DNA from: Eutreptiella sp. 'Long Island Sound 2002' | Taxonomy: Eukaryota; Euglenozoa; Euglenophyceae; Eutreptiales; Eutreptiaceae | NCBI GenBank assembly: GCA_964036045.1 | Contig: OZ038382.1 | Span: forward strand, 72,960,687 to 73,024,686 | DNA: 64,000 nt | Direction: 5' to 3' | Shown: piece by piece, positions 11,381-20,628 of the stretch | Layout of the letters: each line of letters begins with the position of its first letter | Numbering within the stretch: the first letter of the stretch is position 1 | The notes under the pieces: model-generated | Database searches by the model: none | What the model was told of the DNA's origin: nothing | What the model saw: the letters and a program-made list of their open reading frames with translations, nothing else | Made by a program: the position numbers and the translations under genes

Positions 11381-11917
11381 TTGGACGTCTATCACCGTTC
11401 CCATGTAGGTGGTGCGGTCTGGGTCCTTGGTGGGCAACACATATGTACGGCTCTTCAAAAATTGCAAGCAGAGTACCTCCAGGCTGGCAAGGCGTTACCG
11501 GTGTGGCTATCCCACGTGCAATGCGACATGATCAAAGAGGACACAAAGCTAACCATCAGGCAGCAGATCACATGGGACCACAATGCAGTGCAACACAGCT
11601 GTTCTTCGCTGAGACTATCAGAATTTGGAAACCGCATATGGGATGAGCTTAATGCGTTTGGCAACGTGGAGGAGAAAGAAGCCCTTCTTCTGGCCTTACG
11701 AAAAGCTGGAAAGCTCGATAAGTCGGCCTGTCCAGTATGCACTTTTGTTATTGTGATCGACTGCACGTTACTTGCTTGCCCAATTTACTGTTATTATCTG
11801 TTGCTTTGCAGATCGTAGTATTCAAGGCCCGCAAACCTTTGGTCGAAGGCGTGGTGGCTACGAGGAATGAGATCAGTGGGGCACTCGCGGACCCTGAGAG
11901 ACAGGCGGGGACTGAAG
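11381..11917 (+). CDS. Putative spliced gene fragment with GGQH motif
   Basis: Proposed join of 11381-11734 and 11812-11917. The first exon reads AVWVLGGQHICTALQKLQAE and continues as helical soluble protein. A 77-nt intron with GTATGC donor at 11735 and a pyrimidine-rich tract ending TTTGCAG at 11811 joins in phase 0 to an exon reading VVFKARKPLVEGVVATRNE. That exon ends at a second GTATGC donor at 11918. Two palindrome copies fall in the following presumed intron. The GGQH segment is faintly reminiscent of the ParB/Srx-type fold, which I offer only as a guess. Start and 3' end are not determined, and a possible upstream exon from the ATG at 11245 does not join in frame. Confidence 0.4.
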
Positions 11918-11952
11918 GTATGCAGCAATCCTTTCCAACCACCTTTGGACAA

Positions 11953-11974
11953 AGAACGCTCTCCAGAGCGTTCT
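11953..11974. repeat. Dispersed 22-bp palindrome, copy 4
   Basis: AACGCTCTCCAGAGCGTT core with AG/CT flanks. One central base departs from the consensus. It lies in the presumed intron after 11917. Confidence 0.9.
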
Positions 11975-12023
11975 GGGCTTGATGTGCTATTAAATGACAC
12001 CTTGAAAACCGTCTTCGATCGGT

Positions 12024-12045
12024 AGAACGCTCTGCAGAGCGTTCC
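12024..12045. repeat. Dispersed 22-bp palindrome, copy 5
   Basis: AACGCTCTGCAGAGCGTT core, ending CC instead of CT, 71 bases after copy 4. Confidence 0.9.
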
Positions 12046-12631
12046 GGACAAGTTGTGCTTCGTAACTGGCATTGTTTTGCCATTTTGCCCTTTAGTGATC
12101 ACCTGCACTATCCCAAACCCATGTTGATATTCATAACCAGTCCATTACACAGCTAGGCAGGCAACTGATGATATGGGGTGCAGCAGAGAATCCAAGGCTC
12201 CTCACCGGGGGCCCACTGTGGCGGTGGCACAATACCAAGCACTTGCAACAACCATTTAGCAATACCAATAGTGATTTGAGATGCGCACGACCCCTGATCA
12301 ATACTGATGTAGTTTGGGACCTTCACAGTCAATTTGTTTGGTGTGCCTATCAGTGCCAGTCGTTCGGAGTATCGATACACACTGTGGCTGGTTGATCAAT
12401 CATATATCCAGACCTGCGTCCAATGCCATCCCTCAGTTGCGTCCAGGTGCTTCAGCGACTGACCAATGTGTTTCACGTCCCCAATCTTGCTAGCAATGCA
12501 AATAGGTGCGTCTTTCATGAGCAACTTGCCAATCAGGGGATGAATGTCCTCTGTACCATGTGGTCCCAGTTCCCAAAGTATCTACAATCAAAACACAGTC
12601 ACACAGACCCATTTTAATCGAACCCGGAGGA

Positions 12632-12653
12632 AGAACGCTCTGCAGAGCGTTTC
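12632..12653. repeat. Dispersed 22-bp palindrome, copy 6
   Basis: AACGCTCTGCAGAGCGTT core followed by TC, with one mismatch in the right arm. Confidence 0.9.
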
Positions 12654-12667
12654 GAGGACAAAACCGA

Positions 12668-13114
12668 CTATTGACTGCACCATCGACAAGGAATGGAACA
12701 CACCGCTGCGAAGGTAGCTGGCAAACCACGACCCTGGATGATTGGTGCAATAAGGATTTTTGTCCCTGTATCGTCGTCGTCCTCATTCGTGGCCTCAGTT
12801 CCCGTGTTACGGAGGACAACGACCTTGTCGTCAGTGAGCTCCACGTCAACTGTTGGCACAGGCTTCGACAAGGCAGTCCTGTCAGCCTTCCATCCTCTGC
12901 ACTCCACAAGGGGCATTTCTGCACTACATCCCATGGGATCCCACGGGTAGGGGGTAGACTCTAACCAGCACCAGCGGCCTGTGTTCATCTTCACCACAGT
13001 GGCACTCCTCAGCATTTTTCGGATACGCAACATCTGAGATTCATTTTCTGCATGGAAAATGTCACAGAAAATGAGGATTGTTACTGCATACCACCAGAAC
13101 AAATAAATAAGCAC
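12668..13114 (-). CDS. Unrecognised minus-strand frame
   Basis: A 148-residue frame. The portion from about residue 45 is protein-like: GRWCWLESTPYPWDPMGCSA, then PTVDVELTDDKVVVLRNTGT, an acidic run EDDDD and KILIAPIIQGRGLP. The hydrophobic, AT-coded N-terminus (YLFWWYAVTILIFC) is probably intron or flank, so the true start is uncertain. The frame ends at 12668, just right of palindrome copy 6. The family is not recognised. It may be an exon of the same minus-strand gene as weak frames at 12153-12380. Confidence 0.3.
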   Translation of the reverse strand: MLIYLFWWYAVTILIFCDIFHAENESQMLRIRKMLRSATVVKMNTGRWCWLESTPYPWDPMGCSAEMPLVECRGWKADRTALSKPVPTVDVELTDDKVVVLRNTGTEATNEDDDDTGTKILIAPIIQGRGLPATFAAVCSIPCRWCSQ

Positions 13115-13300
13115 ACAAGCATACTTTTGGTCTCATGTAGGAAACTGTTCTCCGGATGCATCCAGATAATCTCCCAGGCTCTGTCCTTCTTCCGTCCACG
13201 GCACAGTCTTGCCAGTCCACTCACTTTTACCTTGTCCGACCTGAGAAATGACATGACCTTGAAATATTGGTCCGGTTGCAGCCCCAGGCATCAATCATAG

Positions 13301-13322
13301 TCTTAGGCGGCTCTAAGCGAGT
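13301..13322 (+). repeat. 22-bp direct repeat, right copy
   Basis: Identical to 7380-7401 over 22 bases; flanks on both sides differ. Confidence 0.85.
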
Positions 13323-14077
13323 GGTCGGCCGAAACCCAAGAGCGTTTCGTCCCATAGTGAAAAATCACAGTTTTTAAAAGGGCCTTGTGGGGCAGTGCAT
13401 TTTGAAATGGTTGCCGTAACCCCTGTTTGGGGGAATAATGTATTTTCAGACCTAAGGGTCCCATCAAAATTTTACTGTTCCACATCCACGGGTCACAGTG
13501 CAAGTGCAGTGAGGAAAACCCAATGTTGAACCCAGGAACCCTCCCCCTCAGTGACAAACTTGTGTAGTGTTTACAAACCACCATTCTATATTGACGGCTT
13601 TCTGATCAATGAAACCATCACCTATTGTGGAGCGCCTGTTTGGCACCACTCCACACGCTGGTGGTGTGTGGTTGCTTGGCAACCTATGAATCACCTGGAA
13701 ATGAAAAGTGCAGGGTACCAAGCAAACACAGGCAAGCAGTGGACAGTGCATAGTACATTGATATAGGTAGGTATGCTCAAGCAATATTGTATTGGTGAAC
13801 GAACAGGGTGCGGTAACAAAGATAATGAACTTTGTGAATGAATACATATTGATGAACACGAAGTCAAACCTCACACCTGTGTGTACTGTTGCTGAGAAAT
13901 AACATAGAAAACTGCACCAATATAGCACTGTAAAAATGCAAATTCGCTTAAGAACGCTCTACAGAGCGTTCTTTAATTGAAAACTAAAAAAAAGCATACC
14001 ATGTCGCAAACCACTGCCTGTTGGAACACGGGGGGCAAAACTGTCTAACTAACAGAAACAGACCCCTTCAGCACCCA
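13323..14077. other. No supported gene
   Basis: AT-rich sequence with short frames only. The seventh palindrome copy is inside. Confidence 0.5.
13951..13972. repeat. Dispersed 22-bp palindrome, copy 7
   Basis: AACGCTCTACAGAGCGTT core with AG/CT flanks. It lies outside the interval bracketed by the 22-bp direct repeats. Confidence 0.9.
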
Positions 14078-15737
14078 TTACTTCTTCTTACTCGCCGCCT
14101 TGGGCTTTGGTTTGGCGGTTGTTGCACCCTTCACCCTGTTCTGGTACGCATCCAGGCTCCTTGGAGGTTTGAAGGGCTTATTTCCACCACCACTGCTGGA
14201 ACTGGAGCGGTCATCCCTGTCATCCCTAGCATCTTGCTCCCGGCCCTGTCTTTTCCGTTTTGCTGGTGTGGTTCTCTTCTGAGGCTCCAAGCAGTCGTCG
14301 TCATCCTCACCAATTTCATCTGGATCGTCATCACTCTCGTCACATTTCACTTTCTCCGCTACTTTGCGGAGTTTCTTGGGATTCAAGCTGTTGAGCCATC
14401 CGCCTGCCCTGATAGTGACGGAGCCCTGGTCTAACCAGGTGGCTTGGTCGCGGTCTATGTCATGGTGCAGTGCCCGTCTCATGGTGCCCCACGTTCTGCG
14501 GTGGGTGGTGTCGTCGGGGGTCGGGCATCCCGTGTGGATGAGGGGTATCCTGGCATTCGCAAGGGCGGAGTTGACGATGCTTGGGGGTGGGGCACCATCT
14601 GGAGTGCTGCCTCCCGTGGGGTTCGCCCCGCTTTGTCGGGGTACGCGCCTCCCGTGGAGGGGTTGGTGCCAGGCTAGCTCTGGATGTCACTTTGGGCCAG
14701 GCAGATTATCGTACTGTGCCTAGGTGTATACCGTGTACGCCGTGCCCTCGGCATTGGGTTGCAGTCCGTACGTGGACTTCTGCGCCGCTCCATAGGTAAG
14801 GACCGCGTTTGAGGTGGGGATGGTGTACTGGAGGTGTGTGTGCGCCAGGGTGTGCGTGATCTGTACTTCCGTGCCTTTCCGGTTGTCGCCGTGGTCTTCC
14901 AGAATGAAGTGTACCATCCATGGGCTGTGGGGCTGGAGGTTGCCTTCTTTGTCCCTCAGCGGTGGGTGTATTTGGCGCCCCTTCTGTTGTGCCTTGTTGG
15001 CGTTGTGGTGGGTGCGTTGCTCCACGAGGGTGTTGGGTGTCCAGTCCAGCGGGGCCCCTTCCCTGCGTGCCATGGCTTGGGCCGCTCTGGCGAGCGCTTT
15101 GACGGTGGGTGGCAGGGCGGGCTTGGCTATTTGGGATACCATGCCGGTGTCTGTCGGAAAGTTCCAGTATGCGGTGAATGCCCCCGGTTGGTGGGTGTTG
15201 TGGGTGTCCGGAAGTTCCAGGGAGAGCGCCTCTTTGATCTGGGCTACCGCCTCTAAGTGTATGGTGGTGGGGTAGTGCCAGACAGTGTGTTTGGTGGTGC
15301 TTTTGTGTGCCTAGGTGGCGCGCTTCGCGGGTTCCATTGTTTGTGGGGTGAGGGTGTCGTCAAGGGCGACGTCGTCGAGGCGGTCGACTGCTACGGCCCA
15401 TCGTGTCTGCCAGTCGCCATTCGTGGGGTCACCGTTGGTACAGTCCAAGGTGTAATGGATGGCTGCCGATGCCGAGTCTGGGTCGACGGTGATGTCGGTG
15501 TCCTTCGTTGCGGTTACCCAGACGGCTTGTGTGGGCCGTGCCTGGGGTTGTTGGCCGTCCTCCTCCAGGGCTGTGCGCTAGATGGTGGCCGTGCCCTGGG
15601 TGGGGATGAAGAGATGCACGGCTGGTGGTAGATGTAGTTGGTGGTAGATGTAGTTGATCAGGTGTGATAAGGTGGATAGCTTCTATCGCCGTCACTCCTG
15701 GTAAGATCTCCTTCCACTCTATAGTGCCCGTTGGCAA
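14078..15737 (-). pseudogene. Long degenerate gene of unknown family, basic C-terminus
   Basis: From about 15640 to the TAA at 14078-14080 one minus-strand frame is protein-like throughout. It is broken by TAG near 15580, TAG near 15311, TAG at 14720-14722 and TGA near 14687. Upstream, the frame starting MPTGTIEWKEILPGVTA at 15737 is one reading frame away. The shift is exactly accounted for by a 16-nt tandem duplication (15625-15640 and 15641-15656). The restored protein would exceed 500 residues, with a mixed alpha/beta body (DITVDPDSASAAIHYTLDC, WMVHFILEDHGDNRKGTEV), an acidic stretch (DESDDDPDEIGEDDDD), a poly-Ser/Gly linker and a Lys-rich tail ending SKKK. I do not recognise the family; the tail suggests nucleic-acid or nuclear association. 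Confidence 0.48.
15625..15656 (+). repeat. 16-bp tandem duplication causing a frameshift
   Basis: GTGGTAGATGTAGTTG occurs twice, back to back. Removing one copy puts the upstream and downstream minus-strand frames of the degenerate gene into register. Confidence 0.85.
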
Positions 15738-17818
15738 TTCCCATGTCGGTGCTGTGCGTCGTGTATGGTTCCCCTCGCAGGGTAGCTGGTAGTTGTCCGG
15801 GATCTGGCGTGTTGTGAGGGGTTTGGTTACGTGTTGTACGGTGGCGACGGGGCCGGTTTCTCTTTGGGTTTGGGGCGGCTCCTGGGCCCAGGCATCGATT
15901 GTTCTCTCTCCTTTGTACTGGGAATGGTGTGTACATGAAACGTTGATATTCTCAACTTCTGGGTGTTTATCATGTTACAAGTCCGGTCACGGGACATATT
16001 CACCACTAAGCACGGTTGGTTGGCTTGGGGCATCTCTGTACTACAACGTTCTGCATTGTGCTACCGCATTTATGACTTCAGAGGTCTACACTGTGTTGTG
16101 GACTTTTCTGGAACAACCACATCTTTTCTTCCCTGTTCTGGGAGACCTTATCACCACTTGCAAGTGGGTTCTTCCTCTCGAGTGTTCCCTTTTCCCTCGT
16201 TGCAAGAGTTTTTTCATCACCTCTGATGGTATTTTCACCATTTTGGGGGTTTTCCTACCCTGTACTGGTAGGCCATAGTTTCCATACGGGCCCATGGTCG
16301 GCATGTAGGTCCGTAGCGCCCCTTTGGCAACCTGTCTCTGGGCCACGTAGTAGCCACGGGACCATATGTTGTGTTTGTACAACAGACTTGCAAAGTTAGA
16401 GGATCAAATGACGGGATATATGTGCATTTCGGCTGTAATAGGGGCCATCGGTGGTTTGCCGCTTCATTTTTCCATGGCAGGGCGTATTTTTGGGACTTGG
16501 CCGGGAGGAAGCTTGCCTGATTTCCATTCCACGCATGGATGAAGGTAGGTGCTAGGTGCTTTTCGTTCGGCGATCCCGGAGGATCCCTCTGCCCTGTGGG
16601 ACCCACACAAGCGTAAACACCAAAAGGTTGACATGACATGGACTTAATCAATGAAACAATGTCAGCTGCAACCATCATCATCGTAAACCACGTCAGTAGA
16701 GTATGAGTGATATATCAAACTTACAGTCGTCATTTCTGATAACTTGTTTCAGGGGGCTGTTTCTCCCTTTTCTGGATGAGTGCACTCATGTTGGGTTTAT
16801 CTGTACCATAGGAGGTTAGACCTGGAGTTGCAGACCTATTTCTGGTGCCTGAAGACCCGACAGAGCCGGAACGGTTGCAGGCTGAGAGTTGGAGGACGTC
16901 TCCTGCTTGGAAGCAGAGGGGCGTATGCAATGGCTCAGTTGAATTAGAACTGAGAAGAGGGGTGAGACTGGCTGATGGTTAGCGACAGGAGCTCGCAGGG
17001 GGTGAAAATATTGCTAATAACTGTGAGTGGAGTCCAACAGAGGGGGGCGCAAGGAATGGCTGTGGGAAGCCCCGCCGGCTGGCTTGTTGGGTGTGTTTCT
17101 GGGAAGGGGGGGGGAGGGGGCTTGGAGGCATTGGTTGGGGCTGTGGGGGGGGTTGAACAGGTGTGGCAGCGAGGGATGCTTACGGGGAGTCTGAGGAGAG
17201 TTCTTTGATCAAAAGCGAAGTCTGTTTGCCCGAGCCGTGCTCGTTGCGGAGCCGACTTGTTCGCCATGTTTCCCGGAGGAGCAGGGGCAGGGAGGGGATT
17301 GTCAGTTAGAATTGTGGTGGGGGGGCGGGGGTTGCGGAAGCGAGGCAAGCTTGTGAGAAGTCTGGGGGACCCTGTTTCAGACAAAAGCGGAATCTGTTGT
17401 ATGTATACCCTTGCCTGTTATATCTGAAGTCATGGGCGGCTTCAGAAGGACATGACCAGAACCAACGTGGTGAAAATTCATCATTGACGTCAGATCCCAG
17501 TGCTCCAGCAAGCCCCAACTGTGGCATGAGACTTGCAGGTGATACATTTCGGTGATGCTTACGTGCTTAACCACTTTCTCTCATTGCCCAACCCGTTGTC
17601 CTATGTCTATTCCTGTGAAGGTGTCCGCTCAAATGGCTAGCTGGCACGGACACCAGTCTTGAATTTGGTTGCATTGAGCCATACCCACACAGTCCCACGC
17701 ATTTTCAGTGAGTCCCATTTCTAAACCAGGCTGTCGCATGTTGTCAGGTGCAGAGGCTGCATTTTGTCTCACTGATTGTTGTACACATTGCCATCTTCCC
17801 TATGCATAGGTTGTTTGC
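15738..17818. other. No supported gene; weak minus-strand frames
   Basis: Minus-strand frames at 16086-16382 (basic, KMVKIPSEVMKKLLQRGKRE) and 16235-16681 are mildly protein-like and could be upstream exons of the 14-15.7 kb gene, but no splice sites decide it. From 16.9 to 17.4 kb the sequence is G-rich with short frames only. The last 200 bases are the presumed upstream region of the next gene, with a possible splice acceptor ATGCATAG at about 17810. Confidence 0.35.
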
Positions 17819-20628
17819 ATGGCTGAATCTTTGTCCTTTGAGGCTATCCTAGGGGGTCAGCCGGAGGGTGCTGTGGCAAAGGCAGCCCAACCTGACCCTG
17901 ACCCAATGGCATCAGGCGAGGGTCTTGCTGACACAGAGACATTTGAGCAACAGGGTGCACCTGCCTCTGAGAGGTGCTCCCAGGAGACTGAAGCTCAGTT
18001 ACCTGCTGAGAATAGATCTCAGCAGAAGGAGGTTGAGGATATGCAGGAGCAAGTGCAGTATCTGCAAGATTTGGTGGCAAAGTTAGCAGAGGCTCTAAAT
18101 GTTGGCAGCTTTGGCGATTCAAAGGAGGCCCCTCGGTATTCTGCACTTGTGAATCACCTTGAAAAGCTCAAGTCCAGTCCAAAAAGCTCATTAACAAAGG
18201 CTGCACCATCCCCTGCGCCAAAAGCCTCGGTGCCAGCAAAAGATTCTATGCTTGCAAAAGACACTCCAGCACCTGTGCCAACAACCAAGGCTACTGCATC
18301 CTCGGGAGCTCCCGCTACCCGTGAAAATCCTGGAAAGCTGACCTTCCGTCATTCGCATGACAAATGTGGGTTGATGTACATGCTGGGCACCAAGCTGGGG
18401 TCGGAGCAATGGGTGAATCCTGTGGACAGAGGTCTGGTGCGTGTCAAGGCATCCTCCATTGCCACTGGAAAGGCACGGCAGGTCGCAGATTGCGCGTTCA
18501 CCAACCAAATGTTCTTTACCAAAAATGAAGAATACTCTTGGATCTCCATAGGTCTGTGAGCTCTGTACCACCCTTTGCTTCTTGTGCACCTTTCCCCCCT
18601 AACGTGTTCACATGATGTGTCCTTGTGGCTTCAGCTTGGGCTAGCCCCCCCTTTTGTTTCTGAGGCTGAGGGCAGTCAACGTCCCTTAATGGCGGTGGGA
18701 GGAAGGGGTGGGTGGGGGGTTGTGTGGTCGTCCTTGTGCTGCTTTTTTTGCCACGGTTGCTCAATGGGCCAAAAGGGGAAAGAAGGCACTAGAAGGCTTT
18801 TTGTAGGGTGCACAGGGTGCTGTGCACAAGGGACAGGGAAGCTGGATGAGGTGGAAAAACAGCTCTTTAAGTGAATGCGAAAAATGTGCAAGCATTTGGG
18901 GTGGGGCTCAGGTGTGAATCATATACTGGCCCCAGGTCCCCCCCTGACCCCTGCCACCAGGGGGGCAAACACGTTTGTATGGTTAGGCCCAGATTTGGCA
19001 ATACAAGCACAGGAATACTCCATTTCCACTTCCAAACCTGCTGCACATTTTTGCTGCTGCCACTTGCATGCATTCAAAATGATCCGAATTTCATGGGGAT
19101 CTCAACAGCATTTGGCGCCTGAAATGAAGAAATGAAATCCCCCCACACTCCTTCAGGTTAACGAGCCACATGGATGAGCCTTTCCATTGGCTATGTCATG
19201 ATTCCAGGGAGCACCTGTTTGGGGGTTTATTCACTCTGTTTGTCACAGTTCGGTTTGGCGAAGGTACATACTCAGAACTCAGAACATGATTTCATTTTTT
19301 CGATACAAAAATGCAGCATTAGGGTCGTATTTCATTCAAAGTGATTGGTCCCACCCCCCATTGGCATTTTTGGCATGTTTGGATGGAGAAGTCGGTGTCA
19401 TACACTGCCATGAGGTCAGACCAGGCTCTCTCTTCGTGGCATGTACTTGGGGCGTGGGGGGTATTTGCCTCTTTCAGTAAAGTGGGGGTGGGCCAAGGGT
19501 GTGCCTCAGACCAAACAATGGGTCGGGTCTGTTTTCATCTCTGAGGCTAAGAAACAGCCTGGGTGAGACGATCAAAGGGAACAATCTAGTTGAAATGGAG
19601 CGTTTCAGTGAATTGAGCATGCCCTCTTGGTGCTCTGGTGAAGGGGCCACTGCAGTGTTGACAACGGAGCAGGGCGGGACAGGGTTTTGATCTTGCCGCT
19701 CACCGGGTACCCCTGCTCCACAGAAGGAACTGAAAGCAGCGAGGACCCAGGAAGTTGAGCCAACATACTGGACAAGCAATGGGCCCCGTGGTAAGGCGCT
19801 TGTCTGTCAGGGATGCCAAAAATTTTTTCCCTGGTGCTAGAATGGGCATGTGACTACCCAAGCCACAGTCCATGACATGCCTCAAATTGGTGCAATTTCA
19901 TCCTCCAAACTGCAAGCTGCTGCATCCAAATCCCAACAAATGTTATCTACATCCCAATAGAGGTCATTCACCCCCTGAATGCACGTCCTTCACCCCAATG
20001 CCATGGAGCATTGGATATAAATACACCAGAGGTTTCCCTCACGGACAAGATTTCTCTGGGTTGGGTAGTCCAGGACGTGTGGTGATTGGCTGCCTCACCG
20101 ATGCGATGAACGGTTGGAACGTGTTCTTTTCTTTTCTTTTCTCTGAGGGCAGGGTGCGGTTTTAGTTGGCAGGGCTATGGTAACCCTGGTGCTTAACCAA
20201 TGCTATTTGGCCTGTAGCAGTAACTGGTCTACTAATGCTTTAATCAGGTGTACCCTGCTTGTGGTGCAGCAAAACCCTTGATTGACCCCAAACAACACTC
20301 TTGTGCAGATTTTGGACGCTACAAAATCCGCCCAACACATTACACCTTCGCCCACCGCGCGGGGCGTGAAGTGGGCTATTACCCACGAAACTGGGAATTG
20401 CATGCCTCAGCAGATGGACAGAACTGGGAAGGGGTCATCCGGCACAACAATGACACATCTTTGTGCGCTGAGAAGCATGTTGCATCATGGCCCGTCAACC
20501 GCCGCACGGACTTCTACAGCCAATTTCGTGTTGCATTGGACCCCAAAGGAAACTCATGGGGCACAAGTGCTTTGGTAGTCTCTTGCTTTGAGGTCTACGG
20601 GGATTGGTATTTCGAGGATGCCAAGTAG
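17819..20628 (+). CDS. Coiled-coil protein with F5/8 type C (HECTD1-like galactose-binding) domain
   Basis: Join of 17819-18551 and 20309-20628, giving 350 residues ending in TAG. Exon 1 starts MAESLSFEAILGG. It has a short heptad-type coiled coil (about residues 65-93, EVEDMQEQVQYLQDLVAKL), a Pro/Ala/Lys-rich linker (about 105-175), and the first strands of a galactose-binding-like domain from GLMYMLGTKLGSEQWVNP. The intron falls inside the domain. Splicing ATAG to ATTTTGG recreates ISIDFGRYKIRPTHYT, followed by the family signature RNWELHASADGQNWE and CFEVYGDW. This sandwich is known from HECTD1 and many protist proteins, where it binds ligands or partners; the partner here is unknown. The domain is complete after splicing, and I see no HECT, BTB or kinase domain. 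It is the one intact cellular gene I can defend in the window. Confidence 0.82.
18552..20308 (+). other. Intron, 1,757 nt, phase 1
   Basis: Starts GTCTGTGAGC and ends CTCTTGTGCAG. The junction restores an uninterrupted beta strand of the F5/8C domain. I see no gene or repeat inside. Alternative acceptors at 20247 and 20269 would insert residues that break the domain. Confidence 0.8.

Noticed and set aside
8257-13972. CRISPR array
   Set aside because: The palindromes are spaced irregularly (71 to 2,052 bases) in eukaryotic DNA with introns and have no regular spacers or cas genes.
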